Of a stretch of 64,000 nucleotides of DNA, positions 18,004-25,791 are shown piece by piece. The notes under the pieces are model-generated. The model was not told where the DNA came from, ran no database searches, and saw only the letters and a program-made list of their open reading frames with translations. The stretch covers positions 1,040,501 through 1,104,500 of the forward strand of contig NZ_JAVIFT010000002.1 of NCBI RefSeq assembly GCF_031157355.1, read 5' to 3'. Source of the stretch: Hyphomicrobium sp. LHD-15 (lineage in GTDB: Bacteria; Pseudomonadota; Alphaproteobacteria; Rhizobiales; Hyphomicrobiaceae). Position 1 is the first letter of the stretch, and each line of letters begins with the position of its first letter. Made by a program: the position numbers and the translations under genes.

Positions 18004-18602
18004 TGGCGTTCCTGAGGGCCGGAAACTCGTCGGAGTGGGCGGTGATTCAGGGCCGCGGCCTTTGGCTGCGTCCGCCGCAGATGAGCGACTATGGCCCGTG
18101 GGCCGAGCTTCGCACGCTGAGCCGCGCGCACCTCACGCCCTGGGAGCCGGCCTGGCCGCGCGATGATCTCACCAAGAGCGCCTACCGGCGCCGCGTCAAA
18201 CACTACCAGCGCGAAGCGCGCGACGACCTCGGTTACGCATTCCTGGTGTTCGAAGCCGAAACGGATCGGCTGCTCGGCGGCGTGACGCTCTCCAACGTAC
18301 GGCGCGGCGTGACGCAATCGGCGATGCTCGGCTACTGGCTCGGTCTTCCGTTCGTGGGGCAAGGGCTGATGACGGCCGCGGTTCGTGCGGTGCTGCCGCA
18401 TGCCTTCGAGCAGCTTCGGCTGCATCGTATCGAGGCGGCCGCGCAGCCGACCAATTTGCGCTCGGTCAGCGTGCTCCAGCGCACGGGCTTTGTCGAGGAG
18501 GGGCTTGCGCGCCGCTATCTCAAGATCAACGGCCAGTGGCAGGATCATCTCGTGTTCGCGATCTTGGCCGAGGACTGGATGGTGCAGGAGGCGCGGCCGT
18601 GA
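18003..18602 (+). CDS. GNAT family N-acetyltransferase, RimJ-like
   Basis: This 199-residue protein belongs to the RimJ/RimL branch of GNAT acetyltransferases, which use acetyl-CoA to modify protein N-termini or other amines. Visible family blocks are LWLRPPQMSDYGPWAELR, YAFLVFEAETDRLLGGVTLSNV, GYWLGLPFVGQGLMTAAVRAVL (acetyl-CoA loop) and RIEAAAQPTNLRSVSVLQRTGF. The ATG overlaps the stop of the peptidase gene by one base (TGATG), and its stop overlaps the GTG of the next gene. It is therefore translationally tied to both. The acetylated target cannot be named from sequence. Confidence 0.9.
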   Translation: MAFLRAGNSSEWAVIQGRGLWLRPPQMSDYGPWAELRTLSRAHLTPWEPAWPRDDLTKSAYRRRVKHYQREARDDLGYAFLVFEAETDRLLGGVTLSNVRRGVTQSAMLGYWLGLPFVGQGLMTAAVRAVLPHAFEQLRLHRIEAAAQPTNLRSVSVLQRTGFVEEGLARRYLKINGQWQDHLVFAILAEDWMVQEARP

Positions 18603-21600
18603 TCTCCTTGCCGAAGCCGATCCTTCAGCGGATTTCGCCGGCGGTTGGTTTCGGCGGGCGCCTTGCCGCGCTTATGCTGATGGTTCTGTGCGGCCTCCTG
18701 GCGCTGCCGCGCCCGGCGCTGGCGCTCAAGTCGATCGAGATCGGGCAGGATCAGGGGCGCGTCGAGATCACGACGCTCGGCGATCTGTACGAAGCGCGCG
18801 GCGACAGCCTGCAGGTCGAGACGGCCGCAGGCGCGGACGGGCTTGCGAGCCGCATGTCGGTTTCCGCCACGACGCCGGGCACCAATCCGAACTGGGTCGT
18901 GTTCGCGCTCACCAATTCAACCGACAAGCCGGTCGAGCGCTGGCTTTCCGCAGATCGCTACAGCGTCATCGGGTCTGGCGTCGTCTGGCCGGATCTCGAC
19001 GCGCGGCGCATCGAGGCGGTGACGCCCTCAATCGGTTTCGTTCCCGAGCGCATCAAGAGCGACAGGGCGGATCTCTTCCGCATCACGCTCGAGCCCGGGC
19101 AGACGATCACCTACGTCGCGGAAATGAGCTCGGAGCGCTTTGCGCGGCTGCATCTTTGGAAGCCGCTCGACTACGAAATCAAGATCTCGGATCGCCAGCT
19201 TTTCAACGGCGTGCTTCTCGGCCTCACCGGTCTGATGGCGATCTTTCTGACGGCGATCTTCGCGGCCAACCACAAGCTGGTATTTCCGGCCGCGGCGCTG
19301 GTCGCTTGGTGCACGCTCGCCTATCTCTGCGTCGACTTCGGCTTCTTCCACAAACTGTTCCAGCTGAAGCCCGAAGCGAATGCCGTCTATCGCGCGGCGG
19401 CGGAGGCGGCGCTCGCGGCCAGCCTCGTCGTGTTCCTGCACGTGTTCCTGCGGCTTGCGCTCTGGCATGGCCTGATCCGGATGCTGATCAGCGTGTGGTT
19501 GCTCGCCCAGTTTGCTCTGATCGCGGTCGCGATCATCGATCCGCGTCTCGCCGCCACCTTCGCGCGGCTGTCGTTCCTGTTCATCGGCTTCACGGGAACC
19601 GGCCTCATCCTGTTCCTCGCGGTGCGTGGGCAGGATCGCGCGCTGTCGCTGGTGCCGACGTGGATCCTGTTCCTGGTCTGGATCTTCGGCGCGGGTGTCG
19701 CGCTCACCGGCAAGCTCTCGGGCGAAGTGGTGGTGTTCGGTCTTGTGTCCGGCCTCGTGCTGATCCTGCTGTCGATCGGGTTCACGGTTACGCAGTATGC
19801 GTTCCGGTCGGTCGAGCCGGCGTACGGGGCGGCTCCTTCGGAATTGCAGGCCCGCTCGATTGCGGTCGATGCGGCGGGTGCTGCCGTGTGGGAATGGAAT
19901 GCACGCCGCGACGAGGTCAAGGTGAGCCCCGCGGTCGAAGCGCTGCTCGGCCTCGCTGCGGGTGAGCTATCCACCCGAACCGACGATTTTCTGCGCCATT
20001 TGCATCCGTCTGATCGCGAGCGCTTCCGCCTTGCGCTGTTCACGGTGCAGGAGCGCCGCGACGGCAAGGTTTCGTGCGATTTCCGCCTGAGGCAGGCGGA
20101 CAACAACTACCGCTGGTTCGAACTCGAAGCGGCCGGCGTTCCGGGCAGCGATCCGCGCTCGTTCAAGTGCGTCGGCCTTCTGCGCGACGTCACCGATACG
20201 AAGCGCGCGCACGAGCGCCTGCTGCACGATGCCGTCCACGACAGCCTGACCGGGCTTCCCAACCGGGAGCTGCTGCTCGACCGGCTCGATGTGGCGCTGA
20301 AGCGTGCCAAGACCGAGCAACACGTCCGGCCGACGGTGCTCATCATCGACATCGACAAGTTCACGAGCGTCAATTCCTCGCTCGGGCTCGTGCTGGGTGA
20401 CAGCTTGCTGCTCACGATCGCGCGCAGGCTGCAGCGCCACATGGGTCCCAACGATACGCTGGGGCGCATTGCCGGCGATCGCTTTGCGCTGCTGCTGCTC
20501 GCCGAGCAGCCGGTTGCGGAACTCGCTCAACACGCCGAGCGCATTCGCCGTTCGCTTCGTTCGCCGATCAAGATCGCCGGGCAGGAGATCGTTCTTACCG
20601 GCTCGATCGGTATCGCCATTTTCGACGGCGAGGAAACCAGTCACGCCGACCTTCTCAAGAAGGGCGAGATCGCCATGTTCCGCGCCAAGCGCGCGGGGGC
20701 CGACCGGATCGAAGTGTTCACGCCGGAAATGCGCGGTGAGCAGGACGAGCGGAAGGGGCTCGAAGCCGAGCTCAGGCGTGCGATGGAGAAGAACCTCATC
20801 CGCGTCGTGTACCAGCCGGTGATCTACCTGCCGACCGAGGAGCTTGCGGGGTTCGAGGCCGTGGCGCGCTGGGATCATCCGCAGCGCGGCACCATCGATC
20901 CCTACGCCTTCCTGCCGTTCTCCGATGACACGGATCTCGTCGCCAAGCTCGGCGCCTATCTTCTGCAGCGCGCCTCCCGCGATGTGATCGCCTGGCAGAA
21001 GGAGTTTCCGCGCACCGAGGCGCCGCTGTTCGTCAGCATCAATATTTCCTGCCGCCATCTGTTCCGGCAGGATGTCATCCAGGAAATCCGTCACATCCTC
21101 GGCCGCACGGTGGTGCCGAAAGGATCGATCCGGCTCGAGGTATCGGAGCAGATCGCGCTCGAAAATCCGGAGCAGGCGACCGAGGTGCTCGAGTGGCTCA
21201 GAAGCGCGGGCGCCGATATCGTGCTCGACGAATTCGGCACCGGCTATTCGTCGCTTTCCTATCTCGACCGCTTGCCGTTCGACTCCATCAAGTTCGACCA
21301 GTCGGTCATGCAGGCCAGCAATGTCGTAGGCGGCAACGAAGGTCTACTTATGCGCTCGATGGTGGCGCTGGCTCACGAGCTCGGCAAAAAAGTTCTGGTC
21401 ACGGGCGTCGAGGGGGCGAACGAGGTCAGCTTCCTGCGTTCGATCGAATGCGAATACGCGCAGGGGCCCTATTGCGGCGATGCCATTGCCGAGGGCGAGG
21501 TCGCGAAGGTGTTGGCTACCGTCCGCACGACCGAAAACAAGCACAAGCCAGTGGGCGTGTTCCGTCCGAAGACCAAGAAACGGCGTTCGGGCAAACCGCA

Positions 21601-22582
21601 AGGCGCGCCCAACAAGGCGGAGGATACGGCCGCGCAGGTGGTGGCCGCCGCTCAGCAAACCGCAAATGGGGCAACGCCTCCGCAGAAGACGAATGGGGCG
21701 GCTCATACCAACGGCGCGTCACCGCCGCCGCCGGTTGCCGCCAATGGTGCGCCCCCGCCGCGGCCACAGGCTCCTTCGGTCAATGGCGGGCCGCCGCCGC
21801 CTCCGAGATCGCGTGAAGACGACGCGACGACGGCGCGCCGGGGACGGCTGCGTCCCGAGCAGCGGCCCGGCAACGGTGTTTCGCCGGATGCCGCTGGCCT
21901 GATGCCGCCTCCGCCACCAGGGCCGCCGCCGATCACTCCAGTTCATGCCGGTCCGCAGGCTGCCGGGCCCTCGGCGTTCACGCCGCCACCTCCTGCGCCG
22001 CCGGCGCCTCAACTCATGACGCGTTTGGCTGACGTATTGCCGGATGTCGTGGCGGCCGGTCCTGGTTCGGGGGGCAAGGCGCCGCCGGGCAAGGCGCCTC
22101 CGCCGCCGGGCGGCTTCTCTCCGCAGAACGGCGCGCATCACGGCCCGAACGGAGCCAACGGGCAAAAGGGGGCTCCGGTCCCGGATTTCCCGCCGCCGTT
22201 GCGCTCGGTCGAACCGCCGGCTCCACCCCCGCCACCTTTCTCGCCGGCGCCGCCGCTGCCTTCCGCAGCGGGTGCGATGCCGGGGCGCGTGCCGCCGCCG
22301 GTCCACGTTTCGGACGTTCCGCCGACACGGCCGATCCTGGTTCAGCCTGCGCCGCCGCCGGTTCCTGGAACCAATTATGCCGCTTCGCCCCCGGCAGGTT
22401 TTCCGCCTGTGCCGCCGCAGGTGCCGGGGGGCTCCGCGCCTGCCGCTCAGCAGCGCCCGCAAGCTGGTGCTGCCAGCAAGCCGGCTACGCCGCAGCGGCC
22501 GCAACCGGACTTTTCCAACCTGCCGCCCGCCATCGCTGAGAGCTTGGCGCGGCTCGCCGGTACCTCACGCAAACCGAATTGA
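18599..22582 (+). CDS. 7TM sensor with PAS, degenerate GGDEF, EAL-like domain and long proline-rich tail
   Basis: This very large protein has 1327 residues. An N-terminal signal or anchor segment precedes an extracytoplasmic beta-rich domain of the 7TMR-DISM type (about 45-195). Seven membrane helices follow (about 200-402), then a PAS domain (410-535), a GGDEF domain (542-700), an EAL domain (735-975) and a proline-rich, probably disordered tail (981-1327). The GGDEF signature reads AGDRF at 625-629, so cyclase activity is unlikely. EAL reads EAV (753-755) and the DDFGTGYSS motif reads DEFGTGYSS (877-885). Other catalytic positions look kept. The GTG start overlaps the GNAT stop. It may sense c-di-GMP rather than turn it over. 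Confidence 0.88.
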   Translation: MISLPKPILQRISPAVGFGGRLAALMLMVLCGLLALPRPALALKSIEIGQDQGRVEITTLGDLYEARGDSLQVETAAGADGLASRMSVSATTPGTNPNWVVFALTNSTDKPVERWLSADRYSVIGSGVVWPDLDARRIEAVTPSIGFVPERIKSDRADLFRITLEPGQTITYVAEMSSERFARLHLWKPLDYEIKISDRQLFNGVLLGLTGLMAIFLTAIFAANHKLVFPAAALVAWCTLAYLCVDFGFFHKLFQLKPEANAVYRAAAEAALAASLVVFLHVFLRLALWHGLIRMLISVWLLAQFALIAVAIIDPRLAATFARLSFLFIGFTGTGLILFLAVRGQDRALSLVPTWILFLVWIFGAGVALTGKLSGEVVVFGLVSGLVLILLSIGFTVTQYAFRSVEPAYGAAPSELQARSIAVDAAGAAVWEWNARRDEVKVSPAVEALLGLAAGELSTRTDDFLRHLHPSDRERFRLALFTVQERRDGKVSCDFRLRQADNNYRWFELEAAGVPGSDPRSFKCVGLLRDVTDTKRAHERLLHDAVHDSLTGLPNRELLLDRLDVALKRAKTEQHVRPTVLIIDIDKFTSVNSSLGLVLGDSLLLTIARRLQRHMGPNDTLGRIAGDRFALLLLAEQPVAELAQHAERIRRSLRSPIKIAGQEIVLTGSIGIAIFDGEETSHADLLKKGEIAMFRAKRAGADRIEVFTPEMRGEQDERKGLEAELRRAMEKNLIRVVYQPVIYLPTEELAGFEAVARWDHPQRGTIDPYAFLPFSDDTDLVAKLGAYLLQRASRDVIAWQKEFPRTEAPLFVSINISCRHLFRQDVIQEIRHILGRTVVPKGSIRLEVSEQIALENPEQATEVLEWLRSAGADIVLDEFGTGYSSLSYLDRLPFDSIKFDQSVMQASNVVGGNEGLLMRSMVALAHELGKKVLVTGVEGANEVSFLRSIECEYAQGPYCGDAIAEGEVAKVLATVRTTENKHKPVGVFRPKTKKRRSGKPQGAPNKAEDTAAQVVAAAQQTANGATPPQKTNGAAHTNGASPPPPVAANGAPPPRPQAPSVNGGPPPPPRSREDDATTARRGRLRPEQRPGNGVSPDAAGLMPPPPPGPPPITPVHAGPQAAGPSAFTPPPPAPPAPQLMTRLADVLPDVVAAGPGSGGKAPPGKAPPPPGGFSPQNGAHHGPNGANGQKGAPVPDFPPPLRSVEPPAPPPPPFSPAPPLPSAAGAMPGRVPPPVHVSDVPPTRPILVQPAPPPVPGTNYAASPPAGFPPVPPQVPGGSAPAAQQRPQAGAASKPATPQRPQPDFSNLPPAIAESLARLAGTSRKPN

Positions 22583-22590
22583 GAATAGCG

Positions 22591-22615
22591 GCAGCCGGCA
22601 ACGGGCAGGCGGCAG
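22591..22615. repeat. 25-bp G/C/A-rich repeat, copy 1
   Basis: This segment matches 46466-46490 with two mismatches in 25. It is built from GGCAACGG/GGCAGC-like units and sits nine bases after a stop codon. The flanking DNA forms hairpins: GGCAGC (22611-22616) with GCTGCC (22623-22628), and GGCAACGG (22597-22604) with CCGTTGCC (22627-22634). These could act as a two-way terminator between the large sensor gene and yqgE. Confidence 0.5.
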
Positions 22616-22660
22616 CCGTGTAGCTGCCGTTGCCACATGCCAGTTGCCGGTTGCCTTTAC

Positions 22661-23275
22661 TCAGGCGTGGCCGGCGTCGCTCACGAGATGAGAGGGGTCG
22701 ACGCCGATCTTGGCCAACGCGCGCACGTATTTGTCCTCGATGTCGGGATCGAAGAGCAGCTCAAGATCTGGTGGGCAATGGAGCCAGCCGTTAGCCTGGA
22801 TCTCGGTTTCGAGCTGGCCCGGGGACCAACCCGCATAGCCGAGCGCCAGCATGGCGTGGACCGGTCCTTCGCCTGAGGCGATGGCCTTGAGGATTTCGAT
22901 CGACGCAGTGAGGCTGACGTCATGGTCGATGGGAAGCGTGGATTCCGTCGAGTAGTAGTCCGAGGAATGCAGAACGAAGCCGCGTCCGGTCTCGACAGGA
23001 CCGCCGACATGGACCTGGCGCTCCAGGATGTCGTTCGAGATGCCATCTTCGGCGCCGTTCGGAATGATACCGAGACGCTCGAGCAGATCGGGGAAGCTGA
23101 TATGGTCGGCACGGTGATTGATGATCAAACCCATTGCGCCGTCGTCGGAATGCGCACACATGTAGATGACGGAGCGGGCGAAGCGCTTGTCGGTCATCAA
23201 CGGCATGGCAACGAGCAGCTGTCCTTTGAGGCAGGTGTCGGTGCGCTTGCGTCTTTTGGGTTTTGGCGTCGTCAT
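22661..23275 (-). CDS. YqgE/AlgH family protein (UPF0301)
   Basis: This 204-residue cytoplasmic protein has the family core: [39 protein letters not shown] near the N-terminus, then [17 protein letters not shown] and [22 protein letters not shown]. The family was named for AlgH of Pseudomonas, where it affects alginate regulation, but its molecular activity is not settled. Length is normal apart from a basic N-terminal extension, [12 protein letters not shown]. It is convergent with the large sensor gene and divergent from the next plus-strand gene. No partner gene is obvious. Confidence 0.93.
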   Translation of the reverse strand: MTTPKPKRRKRTDTCLKGQLLVAMPLMTDKRFARSVIYMCAHSDDGAMGLIINHRADHISFPDLLERLGIIPNGAEDGISNDILERQVHVGGPVETGRGFVLHSSDYYSTESTLPIDHDVSLTASIEILKAIASGEGPVHAMLALGYAGWSPGQLETEIQANGWLHCPPDLELLFDPDIEDKYVRALAKIGVDPSHLVSDAGHA

Positions 23276-23416
23276 GGAGAGAGACTAGCCCCCCCACCCG
23301 GCGCCTGTGAAGCTGCGATTTGCGCCCATTTGTGGGGCAATTTCTCAAGCCGGACAAACTCCGCCGATGTGATACACGTTTGGGCACGCACGCGAGGCCC
23401 GGAAGGCAACGCCCCT

Positions 23417-24289
23417 ATGAACTCTCCGCAATCGTCGGTTTTTCGCAGCATCCTCAAATCAATATTTGTTCTGGTTGCCATGTGTTCAAGCGTGGTGCCG
23501 GAGGCTTTTGCCGGAACCTCTCCTTGGGTGGAGGGGCCTAGGGCAAAGGCTCGCCTGATCTCGGGACACACGGATGGCGCCGATCCCGCGCGGCGGCTGG
23601 TTTTCGTCGACATCACCCTGGAGCCCGGCTGGAAAACATACTGGCGTACGCCGGGCGATGCCGGCGGTTTGCCGCCGTCGTTCGATTGGTCGAAATCCCA
23701 GAACCTTGCGTCCGCCAACGTGATGTTTCCTGCGCCCGAGCGGTTTACCGACAAATCCGGAAATACGATCGGTTACCATGACGGCGTGGTGCTGCCGGTC
23801 GCGCTCGTGCCCGCGAATGCCGACAAGCCGATCTCACTTGTGGTCGGGCTTCATTACGGCATCTGTAAGGATGTGTGCATTCCGGTCGAGGCGGAGATTG
23901 ATCTCGAGGTTCCAGTGAACGACGTCGAGCAGCTTCCGGCGGAGGCGATTGCGGCGCTCGATAGTGTTCCCCGGGCGCAGGATGGGCTCAGGCCGGAGGA
24001 TCCGGCGCTCGTGTCGGCTTCGGCCGTGCTCGAGGGTGCGGCTCCGAAGATCCGGATCGAAGCGCGGTTCCCAGGTGACGCGGCCAATGCCGATGCCTTC
24101 CTGGAAGCGCCGGACGGGCTTTTTCTGCCGCTTCCTGAGCGGGCAGGCGAGGTTGGCGCGGATGGACTTGTGGCGTTCGAGGCCGGGCTTGCAGCTGATG
24201 TGGATCTGGCCGCCCTCAAAGGAAAGCCGGTGACGGTCACGCTCGTCGGCGAGAAGGGATCGTCGTTCGCGACGTTCATTGCCAAGTGA
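23417..24289 (+). CDS. Secreted DsbD N-terminal-domain-like protein
   Basis: The 290-residue protein has a signal peptide (ILKSIFVLVAMCSSVVPEAFAG). It then resembles the periplasmic alpha domain of DsbD/ScsB-type disulfide reductases: VDITLEPGWKTYWRTPGDAGG, IGYHDGVVLPVAL and LHYGICKDVCIPVEAEI. The CKDVC cysteine pair corresponds to the redox-active site. The membrane and thioredoxin domains of full DsbD are absent, so it probably receives electrons from another partner. The start at 23417 follows GGAAGG by ten bases; the frame is open much further upstream, antisense to yqgE, without homology. Sequence after the Cys pair is less conserved. Confidence 0.82.
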   Translation: MNSPQSSVFRSILKSIFVLVAMCSSVVPEAFAGTSPWVEGPRAKARLISGHTDGADPARRLVFVDITLEPGWKTYWRTPGDAGGLPPSFDWSKSQNLASANVMFPAPERFTDKSGNTIGYHDGVVLPVALVPANADKPISLVVGLHYGICKDVCIPVEAEIDLEVPVNDVEQLPAEAIAALDSVPRAQDGLRPEDPALVSASAVLEGAAPKIRIEARFPGDAANADAFLEAPDGLFLPLPERAGEVGADGLVAFEAGLAADVDLAALKGKPVTVTLVGEKGSSFATFIAK

Positions 24290-24382
24290 GACCTGGCCAA
24301 GTGACACTTACCAAATGAACCCGCTCCGCGGCGCCCCTTCGGGGTGGCGGCGGGATTGGCAGCAGTACCAAGGAGAGCATCG

Positions 24383-24871
24383 ATGAGCATCAAGGTCGGC
24401 GACAAGCTGCCGGAAGGCAAATTCACCGTCATGGGCGAGGGCGGTCCCAAGCCGGCCACGACCGATGAGGTGTTCGGCGGCAAGAAGGTCGTGCTGTTTG
24501 CCGTGCCGGGCGCCTTCACGCCGACCTGCAGCGAGGCGCACTTGCCGGGCTTCGTCGGTCAGGCCGACGCCATCAAGGCAAAAGGCGTGGCGACGGTCGC
24601 ATGTACAGCCGTCAACGATGTGTTCGTGCTAACCGCGTGGGCCAAGGCGCGCGATGCCCAAGACGATGTTGTGATGCTCGCGGACGGCAACGCCGACTTC
24701 GCCAAAGCGCTGGGATTGGAGATCGATCTTTCGCCGTTCGGGCTCGGAATTCGGTCCAAGCGGTATGCGTTGATCGCCGAAAACGGGGTGGTCAGCTACA
24801 TTGCTGTGGAAGACAGTCCGCCAGAGCATAAAAACGCTACGGCCGAGAAAATCCTCGCGGCCCTCAAGTAG
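24383..24871 (+). CDS. Peroxiredoxin, Prx5/AhpE-like
   Basis: The 162-residue protein reduces H2O2 and alkyl hydroperoxides through a peroxidatic cysteine in PGAFTPTCSEAHLPGF. Other Prx5 markers are KKVVLFAVPGAFTP, DVFVLTAWAKA and LADGNADFAKALGLEID. The kept ATG (24383) has AAGGAGAG immediately upstream; thirteen codons before it lack a site. The 93-base gap to the previous gene contains a GC-rich hairpin around 24329-24350 with a TTCG-type loop. No reductant gene is adjacent, so the electron donor (glutaredoxin or thioredoxin) is not shown. Confidence 0.94.
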   Translation: MSIKVGDKLPEGKFTVMGEGGPKPATTDEVFGGKKVVLFAVPGAFTPTCSEAHLPGFVGQADAIKAKGVATVACTAVNDVFVLTAWAKARDAQDDVVMLADGNADFAKALGLEIDLSPFGLGIRSKRYALIAENGVVSYIAVEDSPPEHKNATAEKILAALK

Positions 24872-25034
24872 AATCATCTTCATCAATACTTGAATTTACT
24901 TTTGACGAGTCAAGCCAGTCTGCGGGTTGCAGGCTTGGACATATTGACGCGCTTGCGTTCCCTTTCCTTGTTTCTGCCGTCTGCTCATGCGACGGCGGCG
25001 CGGTTCAGTTAGTGAAAAGTAAAGGGGACCCAAG

Positions 25035-25610
25035 ATGAGAAACAGCGCATTCGCCGCCTTGGCGGGTCTGTTGGTATTCGCAGGGGTGACGTCCGCAGAA
25101 GCGCGGCCTCGCGATGAAGGCTGGAATCCATTCGTTCAAAAGTCGTCTGCTGCATCGGACAATGGCCGGGCGACGACTTACAAGGCTAAGCGCCAGCGCG
25201 TAGCCAATCGCGGACGCGCCGAGCGCGTGCGCTATGCAACCCGTCAGAACAAGCGTTACGCCACCCATCGCAGCGCCACGCGCCGCGCAGTGGCGAGCCG
25301 CGGCTACGAGTCGGCGGCTTCGTACAGCGGCGGCGGCCATGGCGCCGGTCCGCGTCCGCGTGCCTGGTGCGGCTGGTGGATGCGCACGCAGCGCGGTGGC
25401 GGTTCGCACCTGAACCTCGCCTGGAACTGGAGCAAGTGGGGCAGCCCGAGCGGTCCGCAGGTCGGCGCCGTGGTCGTCTGGCGTCACCATGTCGGCGAGA
25501 TCGTCGGCCGCGCTCCGAACGGGCAGTGGCTCGTGCGCTCGGGCAACGATGGCGGAGCCGTTCGCACGCGCGCCCGCTCGGTTGCGGGCGCCGTGTTCCG
25601 CGTCGGCTAA
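25035..25610 (+). CDS. Secreted protein with NlpC/CHAP-like Cys and His motifs
   Basis: This 191-residue protein has a signal peptide (LAALAGLLVFAGVTSAEA) and a very basic, Arg-rich linker (about 45-100). The C-terminal domain contains RAWCGWWMRTQRGGG, NLAWNWSKWG, VVVWRHHVGEIVG and WLVRSGNDGGAVRTRARSV. The order Cys, His, Asn-Asp resembles CHAP or NlpC/P60 cysteine amidases. Similar proteins are common in Hyphomicrobiales. Peptidoglycan as substrate is inferred. It is a single-gene unit with its own terminator, convergent with the chemoreceptor gene. Confidence 0.75.
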   Translation: MRNSAFAALAGLLVFAGVTSAEARPRDEGWNPFVQKSSAASDNGRATTYKAKRQRVANRGRAERVRYATRQNKRYATHRSATRRAVASRGYESAASYSGGGHGAGPRPRAWCGWWMRTQRGGGSHLNLAWNWSKWGSPSGPQVGAVVVWRHHVGEIVGRAPNGQWLVRSGNDGGAVRTRARSVAGAVFRVG

Positions 25611-25626
25611 TCCGAGCCGTTCAATA

Positions 25627-25665
25627 GAAAAGGCCGGCACATTTTGTGTGCCGGCCTTAGTCTCT
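25627..25665 (+). terminator. Intrinsic terminator after the CHAP-like gene
   Basis: A perfect 12-bp stem, AAGGCCGGCACA (25630-25641) with TGTGCCGGCCTT (25647-25658), has the loop TTTTG and is followed by AGTCTCTT. A-rich sequence before the stem may let it work in both directions. Confidence 0.85.
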
Positions 25666-25697
25666 TGATGAGACCGATGATTCACGCTTCGGACATT

Positions 25698-25775
25698 TCC
25701 TGCGCTGCCGATTCATGTCGCGCCCGATAAGGGGCGCGACGATCGGAGCGCGTGGGCCCGAAGCGATCATGGTCT
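25698..25775. repeat. Intergenic palindromic repeat, copy B
   Basis: This 78-bp segment is the partner of 4081-4157. Its 5' half folds as CCGAT/ATCGG around GTCGCGCCC/GGGCGCGAC with loop GATAAG. It lies between the terminator of the plus-strand CHAP-like gene and the stop of the minus-strand chemoreceptor, the same position as copy A. Confidence 0.75.
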
Positions 25776-25791
25776 GGGCTGTCCTATCCGA

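Noticed and set aside
21590-22560. A CRISPR or tandem repeat array in the GC-rich 3' part of the large sensor gene
   Set aside because: The repetitiveness comes from proline codons in one long reading frame; there are no regular spacers or identical units.
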